Below are positions 43,898 through 54,047 of a DNA stretch of 64,000 nt, piece after piece. The translations under genes and the position numbers were made by a program. A model generated the notes under the pieces. That model made no database searches and was not told the DNA's origin. It was given only the letters and a program-made list of their open reading frames with translations. The stretch covers positions 115,975 through 179,974 of the forward strand of contig NZ_ABJZ02000002.1 of NCBI RefSeq assembly GCF_000181875.2, in the 5' to 3' direction. This stretch comes from [Borrelia] finlandensis. Lineage in GTDB: Bacteria; Spirochaetota; Spirochaetia; Borreliales; Borreliaceae. Within the stretch, counting starts at the first letter, position 1. Each line of letters opens with the position of its first letter.

Positions 43898-44007
43898 GTT
43901 GAGAGACAGTTTATTACAGTTTGTTATTATTTGCAAGTCCAAATAGGATTTATTTTTTTTATGTTTTTTATTATATTTGATTAATTAATCGTTAAAGAAT
44001 TTATAGT

Positions 44008-44895
44008 ATGAGTAAAATTTTTTTATTATTTAATGCAGTTTTCTTTTTTTTAAAAATAATTTATGTTTTTTCTTATCCAGAAATAAAAAATTTCTCAAGG
44101 CAAGATCCTGTTTTTTCTGATCTTAAAATTAAAGTTTTAAAATATAATAAAAAACAACATATTCCTCTGTTTTTTTACTCATATAAAGTTAAAAAAGGGG
44201 ATACTTTTTTTAAAATTGCCAATAAAATAAATGGATGGCAGTCTGGCATTGCTACTATTAATTTATTAGATTCTCCTGCTGTGAGTGTTGGGCAAGAGAT
44301 TCTTATTCCTAGTAAAAAAGGAGTTTTTGTTTTTGATAGTAAAGATTATAGGTTTAATAATTTGCTTTTAGCAACAAGGGATCTTACTAAAGCTGAAAAG
44401 GTAAAAATTAAAAAGAACGACAGAGTTTATGAATTTTATTTTTTTGATTTTGTTAAGAATCCAGATTTTGGACTTTTTTCAGGCACAGAGTTGCTTTTTT
44501 TCTTAAATGCCAATTTTATTTTTCCTTTAAAAAAATTTATTGTTAGTTCTGATTTTGGATTTAGAAATGACCCTTTCACTGGCAATAAAAGTTTCCATAC
44601 GGGAATAGATCTTGCAGCTCCAATGAATACTGAAGTGTATTCTTCTTCTTCTGGAATAGTTATTGAAGCTGGATATAATGATCTTTATGGGAATTTTGTT
44701 GTGGTTGGGCACAAAAACAATATTAAATCTCTTTATGGGCATTTAAATTTATATTCTGTAAAGATAGGCGATTTTGTTAAATCGGGAGAATTTCTTGGAA
44801 GGGTTGGGCAAACGGGTCGCGCAACTGGTCCCCATTTGCACTTTGAAATATTAAAAAAAAATATTCCTATTAACCCTTTAAAGTTTTTAAAGTAA
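44008..44895 (+). CDS. LysM-containing M23 (LytM) family metallopeptidase
   Basis: Secreted peptidoglycan hydrolase or activator. A signal peptide covers residues 1-22; a LysM domain lies at about 54-108 (YKVKKGDTFFKIANKI...VGQEILIPSK). The M23 domain at about 180-290 has all zinc ligands: HTGIDLA (HxxxD, about 200) and HLHFE (about 279), so it should be catalytically active, unlike NlpD/EnvC-type activators. Length 295. ATG 44008 follows an AT-rich gap without a strong Shine-Dalgarno. A GC-rich hairpin (44897-44914) follows the stop. Confidence 0.92.
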   Translation: MSKIFLLFNAVFFFLKIIYVFSYPEIKNFSRQDPVFSDLKIKVLKYNKKQHIPLFFYSYKVKKGDTFFKIANKINGWQSGIATINLLDSPAVSVGQEILIPSKKGVFVFDSKDYRFNNLLLATRDLTKAEKVKIKKNDRVYEFYFFDFVKNPDFGLFSGTELLFFLNANFIFPLKKFIVSSDFGFRNDPFTGNKSFHTGIDLAAPMNTEVYSSSSGIVIEAGYNDLYGNFVVVGHKNNIKSLYGHLNLYSVKIGDFVKSGEFLGRVGQTGRATGPHLHFEILKKNIPINPLKFLK

Positions 44896-44896
44896 G

Positions 44897-44914
44897 GCAG
44901 GCTCTGCAGCCAGC
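44897..44914. terminator. GC-rich hairpin after the M23 gene
   Basis: GCAGGCT (44897-44903), loop CTGC, AGCCAGC (44908-44914): six paired bases with one A/A mismatch, unusual GC content for this genome. No U tract follows, so termination is only probable. The remaining 228 bp to rrp2 show nothing I can assign. Confidence 0.4.
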
Positions 44915-45142
44915 TAAATATATTGAATTATCAAATTGTATTGATTATTAATAAATAATGGTGTATAATTATTTGTTTGATAAAAATATTTTTACACTTT
45001 TACGCCATAATTTTAAAAGAAAGTGTTTCATTTTAATATAATTATTGGCATTAAAAAATTTTTTGGTTTCAAAAATATACATGTAATTTAAAACAGTATT
45101 ATTTTTTTGTACTCATTATAATTTAATAATTTAAAATAAATC

Positions 45143-46501
45143 CTATTGATCAATATTATATTCGATTATTTTATTGTGTAAAGTTTTTCTTCCTATTTTT
45201 AGTATTTCTGCGCATTTGCTTTTGTTGTTCTTGGAATGAAAAAGTGTTTGTTTTATTATTTCTTTTTCAGCTTCTTTTAGGCTAATTCCTATTGGTAGTG
45301 TTATTTTAAATATAAGATTTTCATTATTTTTGATTTTTGCTGGTAAATCTTCTTTAGTGATTTGTTTGCCTTTTGATAATATTAATGCGCTTTCAAGTAC
45401 ATTTTTTAATTCTCTAATATTTCCTGGCCAATCGTAATAATAGAGAGCTTTCATTGCATCATTAGAAAGAGTTTTTTCTTCTCTATTGTTTTCCTTTGCG
45501 ACGTCTTTTATTAGTATGTTTGTTAAATAGGATATATCATCTTTTCTTTCTCTTAAAGGTGGTATGTTTATATTAATGATATTTAATCTATAAAATAAAT
45601 CTTCTCTAAATTTTTCCTTTTTAATTTCCTCTTCAATGTTTTTGTTTGTTGCAGCTAGAAGCCTGATATCAACTTTAATTGTAGCTTCTCCCCCAACGCG
45701 TTCAAAAGTTTTGTTTTGCAGTACTCTTAAAAGTTTGACTTGAATTTCAGGTGAAATTTCTGCTATCTCATCAAGAAAAATTGTGCCTTTGTTTGCAAGT
45801 TCAAATCTGCCTTTTTTTTTGGAAATTGCTCCAGTGAATGCTCCTTTTTCATGGCCAAAAAGTTCACTTTCAAGGATGCTTTCAGAAAGTGCAGCGCAAT
45901 TTACTTTTATAAATGGTTTGTCATTTCTATTTGAAAGATCAAAAATAGCATCTGCTATTATTTCTTTACCAACACCGCTTTCTCCCGTTATAAGAACAGA
46001 TGCATTTGATTTTGCTATTTTTATTACAAGTTCAAAAATTTTTTGCATTAATAGTGATTTTCCCATGATTTTTTCATAGTATTTTAGATCTTTTCTTATT
46101 AGTATATTTTCTAAATTAGCATTTTCATCATCGTTATTTTCTTTTTTGTTTAGTGATCTTTTTATTATTAGCAAAAGTCTTTCAAGGTCTAAGGGCTTTG
46201 TTAAAAAATCATAAGCACCCTCTCTCATGGCATCTACAGCAGAATCAACTGTTCCGTGGGCTGTTAGAATAATAAAAGGTATTCCTAAGTTTTTTTCTTT
46301 AACTATTTTGAGCAATTTTTCTCCAGATATCTGGGGCATTCTCAGGTCAGATATTATTACGTCAAGATTTTCATTTTCAATTGTTTCAAGAGCTTCTTCT
46401 CCGTCACTAGCAGTGAAAACAAAATATCCTTCATCCTCAAGATAAGTAGCAATTCCTTCTCTAATATTCTTTTCATCATCAGCTACAAGTATTTTGCTCA
46501 T
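45143..46501 (-). CDS. rrp2: Rrp2, sigma-54-dependent response regulator
   Basis: Activator of RpoN-dependent rpoS transcription in Borrelia. The receiver domain (1-120) has acidic pocket residues in LVADDEKN, the phospho-acceptor Asp52 in IISDLRMP and the conserved Lys in FLTKPLD. The AAA+ domain (about 145-370) has Walker A TGESGVGKE, GAFTGA loop HEKGAFTGAISKK and Walker B TIFLDEIAE. A Fis-type HTH closes the protein (SKCAEILKIGRKTLHNKI). ATG 46501 is preceded by GAAGGG and gives D52, the residue reported as essential. hk2 ends 2 nt upstream, so kinase and regulator are coupled. Confidence 0.97.
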   Translation of the reverse strand: MSKILVADDEKNIREGIATYLEDEGYFVFTASDGEEALETIENENLDVIISDLRMPQISGEKLLKIVKEKNLGIPFIILTAHGTVDSAVDAMREGAYDFLTKPLDLERLLLIIKRSLNKKENNDDENANLENILIRKDLKYYEKIMGKSLLMQKIFELVIKIAKSNASVLITGESGVGKEIIADAIFDLSNRNDKPFIKVNCAALSESILESELFGHEKGAFTGAISKKKGRFELANKGTIFLDEIAEISPEIQVKLLRVLQNKTFERVGGEATIKVDIRLLAATNKNIEEEIKKEKFREDLFYRLNIININIPPLRERKDDISYLTNILIKDVAKENNREEKTLSNDAMKALYYYDWPGNIRELKNVLESALILSKGKQITKEDLPAKIKNNENLIFKITLPIGISLKEAEKEIIKQTLFHSKNNKSKCAEILKIGRKTLHNKIIEYNIDQ

Positions 46502-46503
46502 TT

Positions 46504-47652
46504 TCAATACCCTTCAATTAAAATATTTTTTTTATTTAGTTTAGGCAGTGTAATTGTAAAAATAGTGCCTTCGCCTTCTTTGCTTTCCACAAAAATTTCA
46601 CCTCCAAGCTCTTTTATTATTTTATAAGAAATAGTAAGTCCTATTCCACTTCCTTTTTCTTTTGTGCTAAATTGAGGTTTAAATATTTCCTCTTTTACCG
46701 CATCTTTTATTCCGTTTCCGGTATCTTTTATGTTGATATGTATTTTATTGTCTTTTTCGAAGAGAAAAATTTCTATTTTTTTTATTTCTTTTTTTGTTTC
46801 AAGCAGTGCTTCTTCTGCGTTTTTAACGATGTTTATAATAACTTGTTTTAATAGTTTTTCATCAATGAGAATATTGCTTATTTTGTTTAAATTAAGCAAT
46901 AGTTTTATGTTTTTATTTTCTAATCCAGGATTTAACAATTCACATACGCTGCCTATTACTTGTTTAATGTCTTTTTCTTGTAAGTTAATTTTTATTGGTC
47001 TGACAGTTAGTAAAAATTCTGTTACTATTTTATCTACTCTGTTTATTTCTTCTTTTATTACTTTAAAATAATTTTCAGCTTTACCATTTTTCATTTTTTG
47101 TTTTTCAATTTCCTTTTTTAGTAGTTGTAAATTTATATCGATTGCTCCAAGTGGGTTTTTGATTTCATGGGCAATATTTCTTGCATGCCTTGTAAAAGAG
47201 GCCAAAGCTTCAACTCTTCTAAATAGTTCCTCTTTCTTTTTTTTCTCTTTAATGTCTTCGATTAAAATAATGTTGCCTTCAAGTTTTTTTTCTTTTACAT
47301 AGGGCATAAATGAGATTTTAATATATATGCTGTTTGAAATTGGAACTTCTAATCCTATTATTTTATCCTCTGTTCTAACTAGTTCTTTTATTAAATTTAT
47401 TAAGATTGGAATTTGAATGTCATCAAGAATTTCTATTTTTGATTTAGATGTTAAAGCTAAAATTTGGTATAAAATCTTGTTTGAATAGATTATATTGTTT
47501 TGTTTGTCAAGTACAATGATTCCTTCATTAATTGATGCAAATATTCCGTCATATATTTCTATTTTTTTGTAAATTTGTTCAATAAATTTAGTTTTTTGTT
47601 CGTTAGATAATTTGTTTAGCTTTGTTAAAGCTTTTTTGAAAAAATTATTCAT
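46504..47652 (-). CDS. hk2: Hk2, soluble PAS histidine kinase, partner of Rrp2
   Basis: Cytoplasmic sensor kinase without a membrane helix. A PAS domain (about residues 35-130, IFASINEGIIVLDKQNNIIY) is followed by the dimerisation helix with phospho-acceptor His (ARNIAHEIKNPLGAID, about 164). The ATPase domain has N box VKNAEEALLE (about 278), G1 DTGNGIKD (about 315) and G2 GSGIGLTIS (about 340). Length 382. Its start overlaps the holB stop by 4 bp (ATGA), and rrp2 follows directly. The signal sensed by the PAS domain is not evident. Confidence 0.95.
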   Translation of the reverse strand: MNNFFKKALTKLNKLSNEQKTKFIEQIYKKIEIYDGIFASINEGIIVLDKQNNIIYSNKILYQILALTSKSKIEILDDIQIPILINLIKELVRTEDKIIGLEVPISNSIYIKISFMPYVKEKKLEGNIILIEDIKEKKKKEELFRRVEALASFTRHARNIAHEIKNPLGAIDINLQLLKKEIEKQKMKNGKAENYFKVIKEEINRVDKIVTEFLLTVRPIKINLQEKDIKQVIGSVCELLNPGLENKNIKLLLNLNKISNILIDEKLLKQVIINIVKNAEEALLETKKEIKKIEIFLFEKDNKIHINIKDTGNGIKDAVKEEIFKPQFSTKEKGSGIGLTISYKIIKELGGEIFVESKEGEGTIFTITLPKLNKKNILIEGY

Positions 47653-48695
47653 ATCTCCTCATAATTTAGCATCAAGTTTTCTATTATTAATTTTTTATTT
47701 TGATTATAGGGGCGATATTTGTAAATATTTTTCAAATGCTCTGTGTACTTTAGATATTGATTAATATCTATTTTGTTTTCTAAAAAATCTTTTCTAATGT
47801 TAATTGTAAGTTCGTTTAAAAATATTTTAAAGCTTTGATCATCTTTTATAAAGTCGCCTTCTTCAAGATTAAATATGGATTTTTTTTCTTTTATTATATT
47901 TAGAATTTTTGTCAATTCTTTTTTTATTTTTTTGCTTTCTTCTTTGTAAAATGAGGCGAAATACTCTTCAATTGTTATATCTTTATTTATTAGAAAGCTT
48001 TCTTTAAATCTTTGAATTTCTAAGCTTCTTTCTAGTTTTGCAAAATTGTAGACTCTAAGTCTTGAAAGTATTGTTTTTGGTATTTTGTTTTTATTTCTTG
48101 CTGCCAAGATAAAGTAAATATTTGAAGGAGGCTCTTCTAATATTTTTAAAAGTGAGTTGTGGACATTAAATGATAAATTTTCGATTTCGTTTATGTAGAT
48201 TACCTTTGGTTTTTCTTTTTCAGAAAAAATCCAAGTTTGAATTTTTTTTACATCATAAACAGTAATGCTATGATTTAATTCTTTGTTTATATTTTCTATA
48301 TTTTTTATAAGCTCATTTTTTATGTTTTCATTGTATTCTTTTTCATAATAAACAGAATTAATGTAGTTGATATTTTTTTCTATTTTTTTTAAATTTTTTT
48401 CATTACTGAAATAACATTTGGTAAAAATTACAGTTTTAATATATTCTAGGTATTTGTTTACTATCTTTTGCGAATTTGTAGAAAGATGTGCTTTTGCTTC
48501 TACTGTGTCAAGATTTGAGAAAATGAGCAAATTAGGGTTTGTTAAGTTTTTTCCGTTTAATATTTTTTTTGCAAGCTCAATTGCGCTAATCTTTTTTGAT
48601 GAAAATTTTTCTCCTAGTAAAAGGATTGCATTTGGCAGTATTTTTTGATCATATTCGTTTATTATCTCTTTTGCAATTTTTGGAAACATTGTCAT
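47649..48695 (-). CDS. holB: DNA polymerase III delta-prime-like clamp-loader subunit
   Basis: AAA+ fold without a working P-loop (LLLGEKFSSKKIS instead of GxxGxGK[T/S]), as in delta-prime. The diagnostic segment YINEIENLSFNVHNSLLKILEEPPSNIYFIL (Walker B/sensor area, about residues 165-197) and the arginine finger TILSRLRVYNF (about 209) are present. No zinc-binding cysteines are seen. Length 348. Two ATGs lie at the start (48695, 48689), with AAGGGA 6 nt ahead of the first. It sits between cvpA (10-bp gap) and hk2 (4-bp overlap) in one operon. Confidence 0.85.
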   Translation of the reverse strand: MTMFPKIAKEIINEYDQKILPNAILLLGEKFSSKKISAIELAKKILNGKNLTNPNLLIFSNLDTVEAKAHLSTNSQKIVNKYLEYIKTVIFTKCYFSNEKNLKKIEKNINYINSVYYEKEYNENIKNELIKNIENINKELNHSITVYDVKKIQTWIFSEKEKPKVIYINEIENLSFNVHNSLLKILEEPPSNIYFILAARNKNKIPKTILSRLRVYNFAKLERSLEIQRFKESFLINKDITIEEYFASFYKEESKKIKKELTKILNIIKEKKSIFNLEEGDFIKDDQSFKIFLNELTINIRKDFLENKIDINQYLKYTEHLKNIYKYRPYNQNKKLIIENLMLNYEEI

Positions 48696-48705
48696 TATTG
48701 GTCCC

Positions 48706-49194
48706 TTATTTTGTTTTTGAAATTTTAAAGAGATAGTTTATTCCAGGATTTAAATAATCAAGTAGTTTGCTTTCTTTTAGGAAATATTCAGGTTTAAATA
48801 TTTGTTGTGAGTGTATTATGTAAACCACGATTGCAATTATTCCAAAAGCTTCAAGTAGGCCAAGTACTAAGCCTAGTATTCTATTGAAGAATAGTAATTT
48901 AAGTTGACTTATTATTGATTCTATTAGGGATTGTAGTATTAAAAATCCTATATGTATAAGCAAAAAAAATACAAGTAGTGCTTGAATGTAGGATAGCTCA
49001 ATAATAGGTTCAACAAGCCTTCTAAACTCTTCAGTTTTTTTGTAAAGCAGTAGGATTAAAACAAAAACTTCAGCAAATCCGCTAATTTCTTTAATAAATC
49101 CTCTTAAAAATCCTCTAAATCCCAAAGATGTAAAAATTATTATTATTAATATGTCTACTATTCCAGTTATTTTCACAGGATCGTTTATTATCAT
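48706..49194 (-). CDS. CvpA-family membrane protein
   Basis: Four predicted membrane helices (about residues 10-28, 32-50, 70-95 and 105-127). The family pattern includes the first-helix D-I-L-I-I-I and [16 protein letters not shown] (about 24-38), the glycine-rich turn conserved in CvpA. At 162 residues it is typical. CvpA proteins have been linked to envelope integrity; the mechanism is not established. The start overlaps the murG stop by 4 bp. Confidence 0.8.
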   Translation of the reverse strand: MIINDPVKITGIVDILIIIIFTSLGFRGFLRGFIKEISGFAEVFVLILLLYKKTEEFRRLVEPIIELSYIQALLVFFLLIHIGFLILQSLIESIISQLKLLFFNRILGLVLGLLEAFGIIAIVVYIIHSQQIFKPEYFLKESKLLDYLNPGINYLFKISKTK

Positions 49195-50282
49195 TTAGAT
49201 TTTGTCTCCTTAATATCTTTTATTAGCAATTTGGCTATTAAAGTTGAAGAATGTTTATTATTGAATTTTTTGATATTTTCTTTGAGAGAGTTGATTTTTT
49301 CTCTATCTTTTAAAGTTTTTTTTATAATTTTTAAAATATTTATATTTAAAATTTCATCTTCATCTATATAAATGCAGGCATTTTGATTTGTTAGTAATTT
49401 TGCATTTTTAATTTGATCTCCTCTAGAACCTTTTTTAAATGGGATCAAAATTGCACATGCACCAGCATTTGCAAATTCCTTTATTGCTCCAGCCCCAGCT
49501 CTGCTTATTATTATATTAGAAAATTTAACTATACTTGCCATTTCTTCTGCGTTAAAAAATTGCCTTCTAAGGTAATTCTTTTCGCTCAGGTCATTTAAAT
49601 TTTTCCCCGATTGATGGATGAAGTAGATTTCAGCATCCTTTTTAATGCAGAGTGCAAGGTTGTTTAAAGCATTAGCGCCAAGAGATCCCCCAAGTATGCT
49701 AATAATTGGTTTGCTAGTGTTTTGCGTCAACTGTTTGATTATTTTGGGATCTGGATTTAAAAATTCTCTTCTTATAGGAGATCCTGTGTAAATAATATTT
49801 TTGTAATTTTTGAAGTATTTTTCACTTTCTTTAAAGCTTATGTGTATTTTATTTGCGAATTTAGAGTTAATTTTTGTTGCAAGTCCAGGATCTAGATCCA
49901 TTTCATGGGTTATACTTTTTATTTTTAGCAAACTGGATGCAATAATTGCAGGAGTTGAAACAAATCCTCCGGTTGCATAGATAAGCTGAGGTTTATATGT
50001 TTTTAAAACGTAAAAGCTTTTTATTATTCCAAGTATTACTTTGAAAAAGTCAGTAAAATTTTCAAAAGAAAAATAGCGTCTAAGTTTTCCGCATGGAATC
50101 GAAATAAATTTAATATTATCTTTTTCTTTTATTAGTTTTTCTTCTATAGAATTTTTTTTACCTATCCAAAAAAATTCAATTTCATTATCAAATTCTTTTA
50201 ATTTTTGTATGATGGAAATTCCTGGAAATACGTGACCTCCAGTTCCTCCCCCTGTAAAAAATATTATTTTTTTATTTGACAT
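49191..50282 (-). CDS. murG: MurG, lipid II synthase
   Basis: Peripheral membrane glycosyltransferase that adds GlcNAc to lipid I. The N-terminal [17 protein letters not shown] (about 7-23), the H-rich [16 protein letters not shown] (about 123), [13 protein letters not shown] (about 187) and [23 protein letters not shown] (about 258-280, the UDP-GlcNAc site) are intact. Length 363 is typical. First gene of the run murG-cvpA-holB-hk2-rrp2, all coupled, which links envelope synthesis to a major gene regulator. A 148-bp gap without evident features precedes it. Confidence 0.95.
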   Translation of the reverse strand: MSNKKIIFFTGGGTGGHVFPGISIIQKLKEFDNEIEFFWIGKKNSIEEKLIKEKDNIKFISIPCGKLRRYFSFENFTDFFKVILGIIKSFYVLKTYKPQLIYATGGFVSTPAIIASSLLKIKSITHEMDLDPGLATKINSKFANKIHISFKESEKYFKNYKNIIYTGSPIRREFLNPDPKIIKQLTQNTSKPIISILGGSLGANALNNLALCIKKDAEIYFIHQSGKNLNDLSEKNYLRRQFFNAEEMASIVKFSNIIISRAGAGAIKEFANAGACAILIPFKKGSRGDQIKNAKLLTNQNACIYIDEDEILNINILKIIKKTLKDREKINSLKENIKKFNNKHSSTLIAKLLIKDIKETKSK

Positions 50283-50430
50283 ATTTTTATTTACTCATGA
50301 AAACAATAAAGCATTTACTTTGTAATAAATTTTTTCACATTTTATTTTAATAATATATTGCAATATCAGTATTTCCTTTGTACCAATAAATTGATTCAAT
50401 CTTAAAAATTGAATTTAATGGAATTTAAAT

Positions 50431-51225
50431 TCAAAATGTATTTTTTAAGAAATTTTCAATCCGAACCCCTTCTTTTTTTGAAACATTTTCTTTAATTGAC
50501 TCTTTTATTATTAGGTGAATAGCCTTTGTTGTTTTTTCTAAGGCTTGCTCTGTTTCAAATTTTTCCAAATATCCTATAAGTAAGCTAGTAAATAAATCTC
50601 CTGTTCCACTGAAATTTTGTTCTAATCCTTCTAAAAAAAACTCCGAGTATTCTTTGGTTTTAGGATTGTAGCAAATGTTTCCCAAGAGATTTCCTCTTTT
50701 AACGCTTGTAACAACTACTGTCGCTTTTGTATCAAGATTTAATATTGCTTTTATGATATCATCTTTGTTGTTAAGTTGCGGGCTTTTGCTTAGCATTTCA
50801 AGTTCTGTGATATTGGGTGTTATTATGTTTGCGTACTTTATGATTTTTCTAAATCTGCTAATTATTTTATTATCAAATATAGGGTAAATTTCCCCATTGT
50901 CAGCAAACACAGGGTCAATTACAATTTTTTCAAATTTTATTAATTTAATTATTTTCTCTATTGTTATTTGTTGTTTTTCGCTTCCCAGAAATCCGGTATA
51001 GAGTATGTCAAAGTGCTCATTTTGTTCTTTCCATATATTGATAAATTTTTCTAAATGATCGGTCAAATCCACTATTTCAAATTTTTTATAAGCTGTGGAA
51101 GCAGAAAGGACAGCTGTCACAAAAGGACAAACTTGCATATTAAACGAAGATATTACTGGTATGCATATTGTAAGAGATGTTCTTCCCATGCTTGAAATAT
51201 CATGCATTGCTAAAATTCTTTTCAT
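50431..51225 (-). CDS. pdxK: Pyridoxal kinase (PdxK/PdxY type)
   Basis: Ribokinase-family kinase that phosphorylates pyridoxal/pyridoxine to form PLP. Recognised from [20 protein letters not shown] (residues 6-25), [11 protein letters not shown] (about 75), [13 protein letters not shown] (about 100) and the catalytic [13 protein letters not shown] (about 216), with the catalytic Asp. Length 264 is typical. It begins 26 bp inside tsaD and may be coupled to it. No PLP biosynthesis genes are in this window; salvage is expected in this host-dependent genus. Confidence 0.9.
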   Translation of the reverse strand: MKRILAMHDISSMGRTSLTICIPVISSFNMQVCPFVTAVLSASTAYKKFEIVDLTDHLEKFINIWKEQNEHFDILYTGFLGSEKQQITIEKIIKLIKFEKIVIDPVFADNGEIYPIFDNKIISRFRKIIKYANIITPNITELEMLSKSPQLNNKDDIIKAILNLDTKATVVVTSVKRGNLLGNICYNPKTKEYSEFFLEGLEQNFSGTGDLFTSLLIGYLEKFETEQALEKTTKAIHLIIKESIKENVSKKEGVRIENFLKNTF

Positions 51226-52240
51226 TATTTTTCCCCCTATACTGGTTTTTATAATTTTCTATTCTTGAATTTGCATCAATCTCAATTGGACTTTCTCCAT
51301 ATTTTAAATACATATTAAATCCAAGTCCCGCAATCATTGCTCCATTGTCTGTGCAAAGGTCAAGAGGAGGGTAGTAAGTTTGTATTTTAAGCTTATCTAT
51401 TTTTTCTCTTAAATATAAATTGCTTGCAACACCCCCTGCTATTACCAATTTGTTGATTTGAGTATCTTTTATTGCCCTTTTTAGTGGGGTGATTAGATTT
51501 TCAAAGGCAGCTTTTTGGAAGCTTGCAGCTATATTATTTTTTGTTGTTGGATTATCTTTGCTTTTGAATTTTTCGAGTTGGTGTATGCAAGCTGTTTTTA
51601 GTCCAGAGTATGAAAAATCATACCAGTTTTCTTTTTTTCTAAAGGTGGTAACTGGAAATTGAAATGTATTTTCATCTCCATTTTTAGACATTTGTTCGAT
51701 GTTTGGACCTCCCGGAAATCCCATATCATAATGTTTTGCCACTTTATCAAAAGCCTCTCCACAAGCATCATCTAGAGTTCTTCCAAGTATTTCAACATCA
51801 TCGAAATTTTTTTGTTTAGCAATCAATGTATGTCCACCACTTAATAATAATGATATAAATGGATATTCTATTTTTGAGTGCATTAAAGGGGCGTAAAGAT
51901 GACCCAAGATGTGATCAATGCAAATAATAGGCTTTTTTAATGAAATTGCTAGACCTTTGGCAAAGTTTAATCCAACTATTAAAGACCCAATAAGTCCAGG
52001 TCTAGATGTTACAGCTATTAAGTCAATTTCAGATATTTTAGTATTTGCCTTTTTGAGCGCTTTTATGCAAACAGACATAATAGCTTCCGTATGAAGTCTT
52101 GAGGCAATCTCAGGCACTATGCCGTAATATTTTTTGTGTTCGGCTTGATTTAATTTTATATTGCTTAAAATATGAATTCCATTTTCTACTACAGCTACGC
52201 AACAGTCGTCACAAGAGGTTTCTATTCCAAGCACTTTCAT
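51200..52240 (-). CDS. tsaD: TsaD, tRNA threonylcarbamoyltransferase subunit
   Basis: Transfers the threonylcarbamoyl group from TC-AMP (made by TsaC, 16408) to A37 of tRNAs. N-terminal [17 protein letters not shown], metal-binding [10 protein letters not shown] (His pair at about 110 and 114), LSGGHTLIA (about 134), [23 protein letters not shown] (about 155-177) and IAGGVASN (about 269) mark the family. Length 346 is full. Stop of the deacetylase gene upstream overlaps its start by 4 bp, and pdxK begins within its 3' end. Confidence 0.96.
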   Translation of the reverse strand: MKVLGIETSCDDCCVAVVENGIHILSNIKLNQAEHKKYYGIVPEIASRLHTEAIMSVCIKALKKANTKISEIDLIAVTSRPGLIGSLIVGLNFAKGLAISLKKPIICIDHILGHLYAPLMHSKIEYPFISLLLSGGHTLIAKQKNFDDVEILGRTLDDACGEAFDKVAKHYDMGFPGGPNIEQMSKNGDENTFQFPVTTFRKKENWYDFSYSGLKTACIHQLEKFKSKDNPTTKNNIAASFQKAAFENLITPLKRAIKDTQINKLVIAGGVASNLYLREKIDKLKIQTYYPPLDLCTDNGAMIAGLGFNMYLKYGESPIEIDANSRIENYKNQYRGKNNEKNFSNA

Positions 52241-53118
52241 CTGATTGTTTCCTCGTAAAGATTTAATAAGTTGTCGAATTCGAATTCCTGGGTTAAATCA
52301 GGTCCTTCTTTTTTAAGGACTTTTAGCGTATTTTTAGACCAAATGTGTCCTATTACTTTTACCATTCCATTTTTTCTAGCAATATTTTTTGCTTTTTCAA
52401 GCTCCTTGATTACGGACTCTTCTGTGTCTTTGCTATCAAGAAATACGTCTCTTTTTTCTACTTTAACTCCAATTTCTTTGCCTATTATTTCTGGTACGCT
52501 TCCTGCAATGGTTACGCTGTCGAAAAAATATCTGTCAATCTCTTTAAGCTTTTCTAAAATGATTTTCATAAAATCTTTATTTGAAGTGATTAAACTTCCC
52601 ATATGGTTATTCATTATTTTTGAATCAGGATACTTTTTAAATGCTTTTTCGATTTTTTTGTGTATTTCTTCTTTTTTATCTTTTATGTTTATATGAAATT
52701 TTTCTATTGAATTTCTATGTTTTGATTGCATTGGGAAATGTATTATTACTGTTTTGTTAGCATTTTTTAGTTTTTTGTATAAACTCATTGATTTTGGTAA
52801 AAATGGAATAATAGCATAATTTATTTTAAGATTAAGTTTTATAAATTGTTCTAACATAAATTCATCATAACCCACGTCGTCAATGATTAAGTAAAACTTA
52901 GGCTTGCTTTTTGCTTTTTTATTCTCGGTGTTGTTTTTTATTATTAAGCTTTCTTTTTGTGTTTTTTCAAACCTATTTTTAAGTGGGGCATTTGCAATTT
53001 TTGAATTGTCATTAAAATATAAAAAACTTGCAAATGCCTGAGTTATTGCAATAACAATAGAAATTATAATAAAAATTACAATAATAAACTTGTTTTTTTT
53101 AATATAAAATACAAACAT
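52237..53118 (-). CDS. Divergent polysaccharide deacetylase family protein (YibQ/DUF610 type)
   Basis: An N-terminal signal anchor ([24 protein letters not shown], about 11-34) leads to a variable linker and a catalytic-like domain from about residue 75. The family signature is [19 protein letters not shown] and AIIPFLPKS, then IIHFPMQSK, with the later NNHMGSLIT containing the conserved His. Length 293. An inverted repeat (53115-53163) between rpoS and this gene includes the start codon in one arm. tsaD follows with a 4-bp overlap. Confidence 0.8.
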   Translation of the reverse strand: MFVFYIKKNKFIIVIFIIISIVIAITQAFASFLYFNDNSKIANAPLKNRFEKTQKESLIIKNNTENKKAKSKPKFYLIIDDVGYDEFMLEQFIKLNLKINYAIIPFLPKSMSLYKKLKNANKTVIIHFPMQSKHRNSIEKFHINIKDKKEEIHKKIEKAFKKYPDSKIMNNHMGSLITSNKDFMKIILEKLKEIDRYFFDSVTIAGSVPEIIGKEIGVKVEKRDVFLDSKDTEESVIKELEKAKNIARKNGMVKVIGHIWSKNTLKVLKKEGPDLTQEFEFDNLLNLYEETIR

Positions 53119-53163
53119 TCATGACCACTGACTTACAAGTAGACCAGAACATGTCATGAATGT
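53115..53163 (-). repeat. Inverted repeat that covers the start codon after rpoS
   Basis: Arms ACATTCATGAC (53115-53125) and GTCATGAATGT (53153-53163) are perfect 11-bp complements, 27 nt apart. Read on the minus strand, the first arm lies just after the rpoS stop and the second contains ATG 53118 of the deacetylase-like gene. It could end rpoS transcripts or hide the downstream start codon. No U tract follows. Confidence 0.6.
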
Positions 53164-53168
53164 CAATG

Positions 53169-53969
53169 TTAATTTATTTCTTCTTTTAATTTTTTAAGAA
53201 CTCTTTTTTCAATCTGTCTTACAGTTTCTGATGATATTCCAAGTTCTGTTGAAATATCTTTTAAGGTGCTTTTTTTGGGACTATTGTCTAGGTTATATCT
53301 TTTTTTAATTATGTATCTTTCCTTTTCATTTAATTTTGTTTCAAGTATATAATTCAAATGTTTTAGAGTTGAATCTTGTTCAAGGGTAATTTCAGGGTTA
53401 AAAGAATTATCCTCGTATAGATTCAAGAGTGTTGAATTTTCAGATCCCTCTATTTCTTTGTCCAGAGAATATTCTTTTTCAAGATAGGGAATAATTTTTA
53501 TATACTGAGCAGGGGATAAGTTGAATCTTTTCATTATTTCTTCTTTTTTGGGCGATTTTTCTTCTTCTGTTAAATATTTATTTATTTGTAGTATTAGATT
53601 TTCTTTTCTGTATGGGACTTTTACCAATCTGGTTTTAGTGTTTAATGCTCTTTGTAGTGATTGCTTAATCCAGAATGATGCATAAGTTGAAAATTTGGTA
53701 TTTTTATTCGGGTCATATTTTTCAGCAGCCCTTATTAATCCCAAGTTGCCTTCTTGAATTAAGTCTTCAATTTTTAGCCCTTTGCCCGCATATCTTTTTA
53801 TTATTTTTAAAACAAGTCGCAAATTTGCATTTATCATCTTGTTTTTTGCTTTTGCATTGCCTCTTTGTATTTGTCCTGCAAGTTTAATTTCTTCTTCGTG
53901 AGTAATTAGCTTGTGTTCTCTTACTGATTTTAAATATATGTTTAAATCCTCATTACTAAATATGTTCAT
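53169..53969 (-). CDS. rpoS: Alternative sigma factor RpoS
   Basis: Sigma-70 family factor that activates host-adaptation genes of Borrelia. Region 2 is visible from about 48 to 115: NLRLVLKIIKRYAGKGLKIEDLIQEGNLGLIRAAEKYD and FSTYASFWIKQSLQRAL. Region 3 follows, and region 4 ends the protein (LKDISTELGISSETVRQIEKRVLKKL). Length 266. A GGGGAG (53984-53989 as CTCCCC on the plus strand) is 14 nt from the ATG, farther than optimal, in line with post-transcriptional control. Transcription is expected from the sigma-54 promoter at 54031-54047. Confidence 0.97.
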   Translation of the reverse strand: MNIFSNEDLNIYLKSVREHKLITHEEEIKLAGQIQRGNAKAKNKMINANLRLVLKIIKRYAGKGLKIEDLIQEGNLGLIRAAEKYDPNKNTKFSTYASFWIKQSLQRALNTKTRLVKVPYRKENLILQINKYLTEEEKSPKKEEIMKRFNLSPAQYIKIIPYLEKEYSLDKEIEGSENSTLLNLYEDNSFNPEITLEQDSTLKHLNYILETKLNEKERYIIKKRYNLDNSPKKSTLKDISTELGISSETVRQIEKRVLKKLKEEIN

Positions 53970-54030
53970 AGTTATTATATTTTCTCCCCTTTTTTGAATA
54001 TTGTGATTAAGTTTTTACTACTTAACTTTC

Positions 54031-54047
54031 ATGCAAAAATTGTGCCA
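54031..54047 (-). promoter_or_regulatory. Sigma-54 (-24/-12) promoter of rpoS
   Basis: On the minus strand TGGCAC (54042-54047), 5 nt, TTGCAT (54031-54036), matching the RpoN consensus TGGCAC-N5-TTGC(A/T). Expected start is near 54020, about 50 nt before the rpoS ATG. Rrp2, encoded at 45143, is the known activator. Confidence 0.95.

Noticed and set aside
52271..52696. 141-codon plus-strand ORF
   Set aside because: Antisense to the deacetylase-like gene; no start signals or recognisable family.
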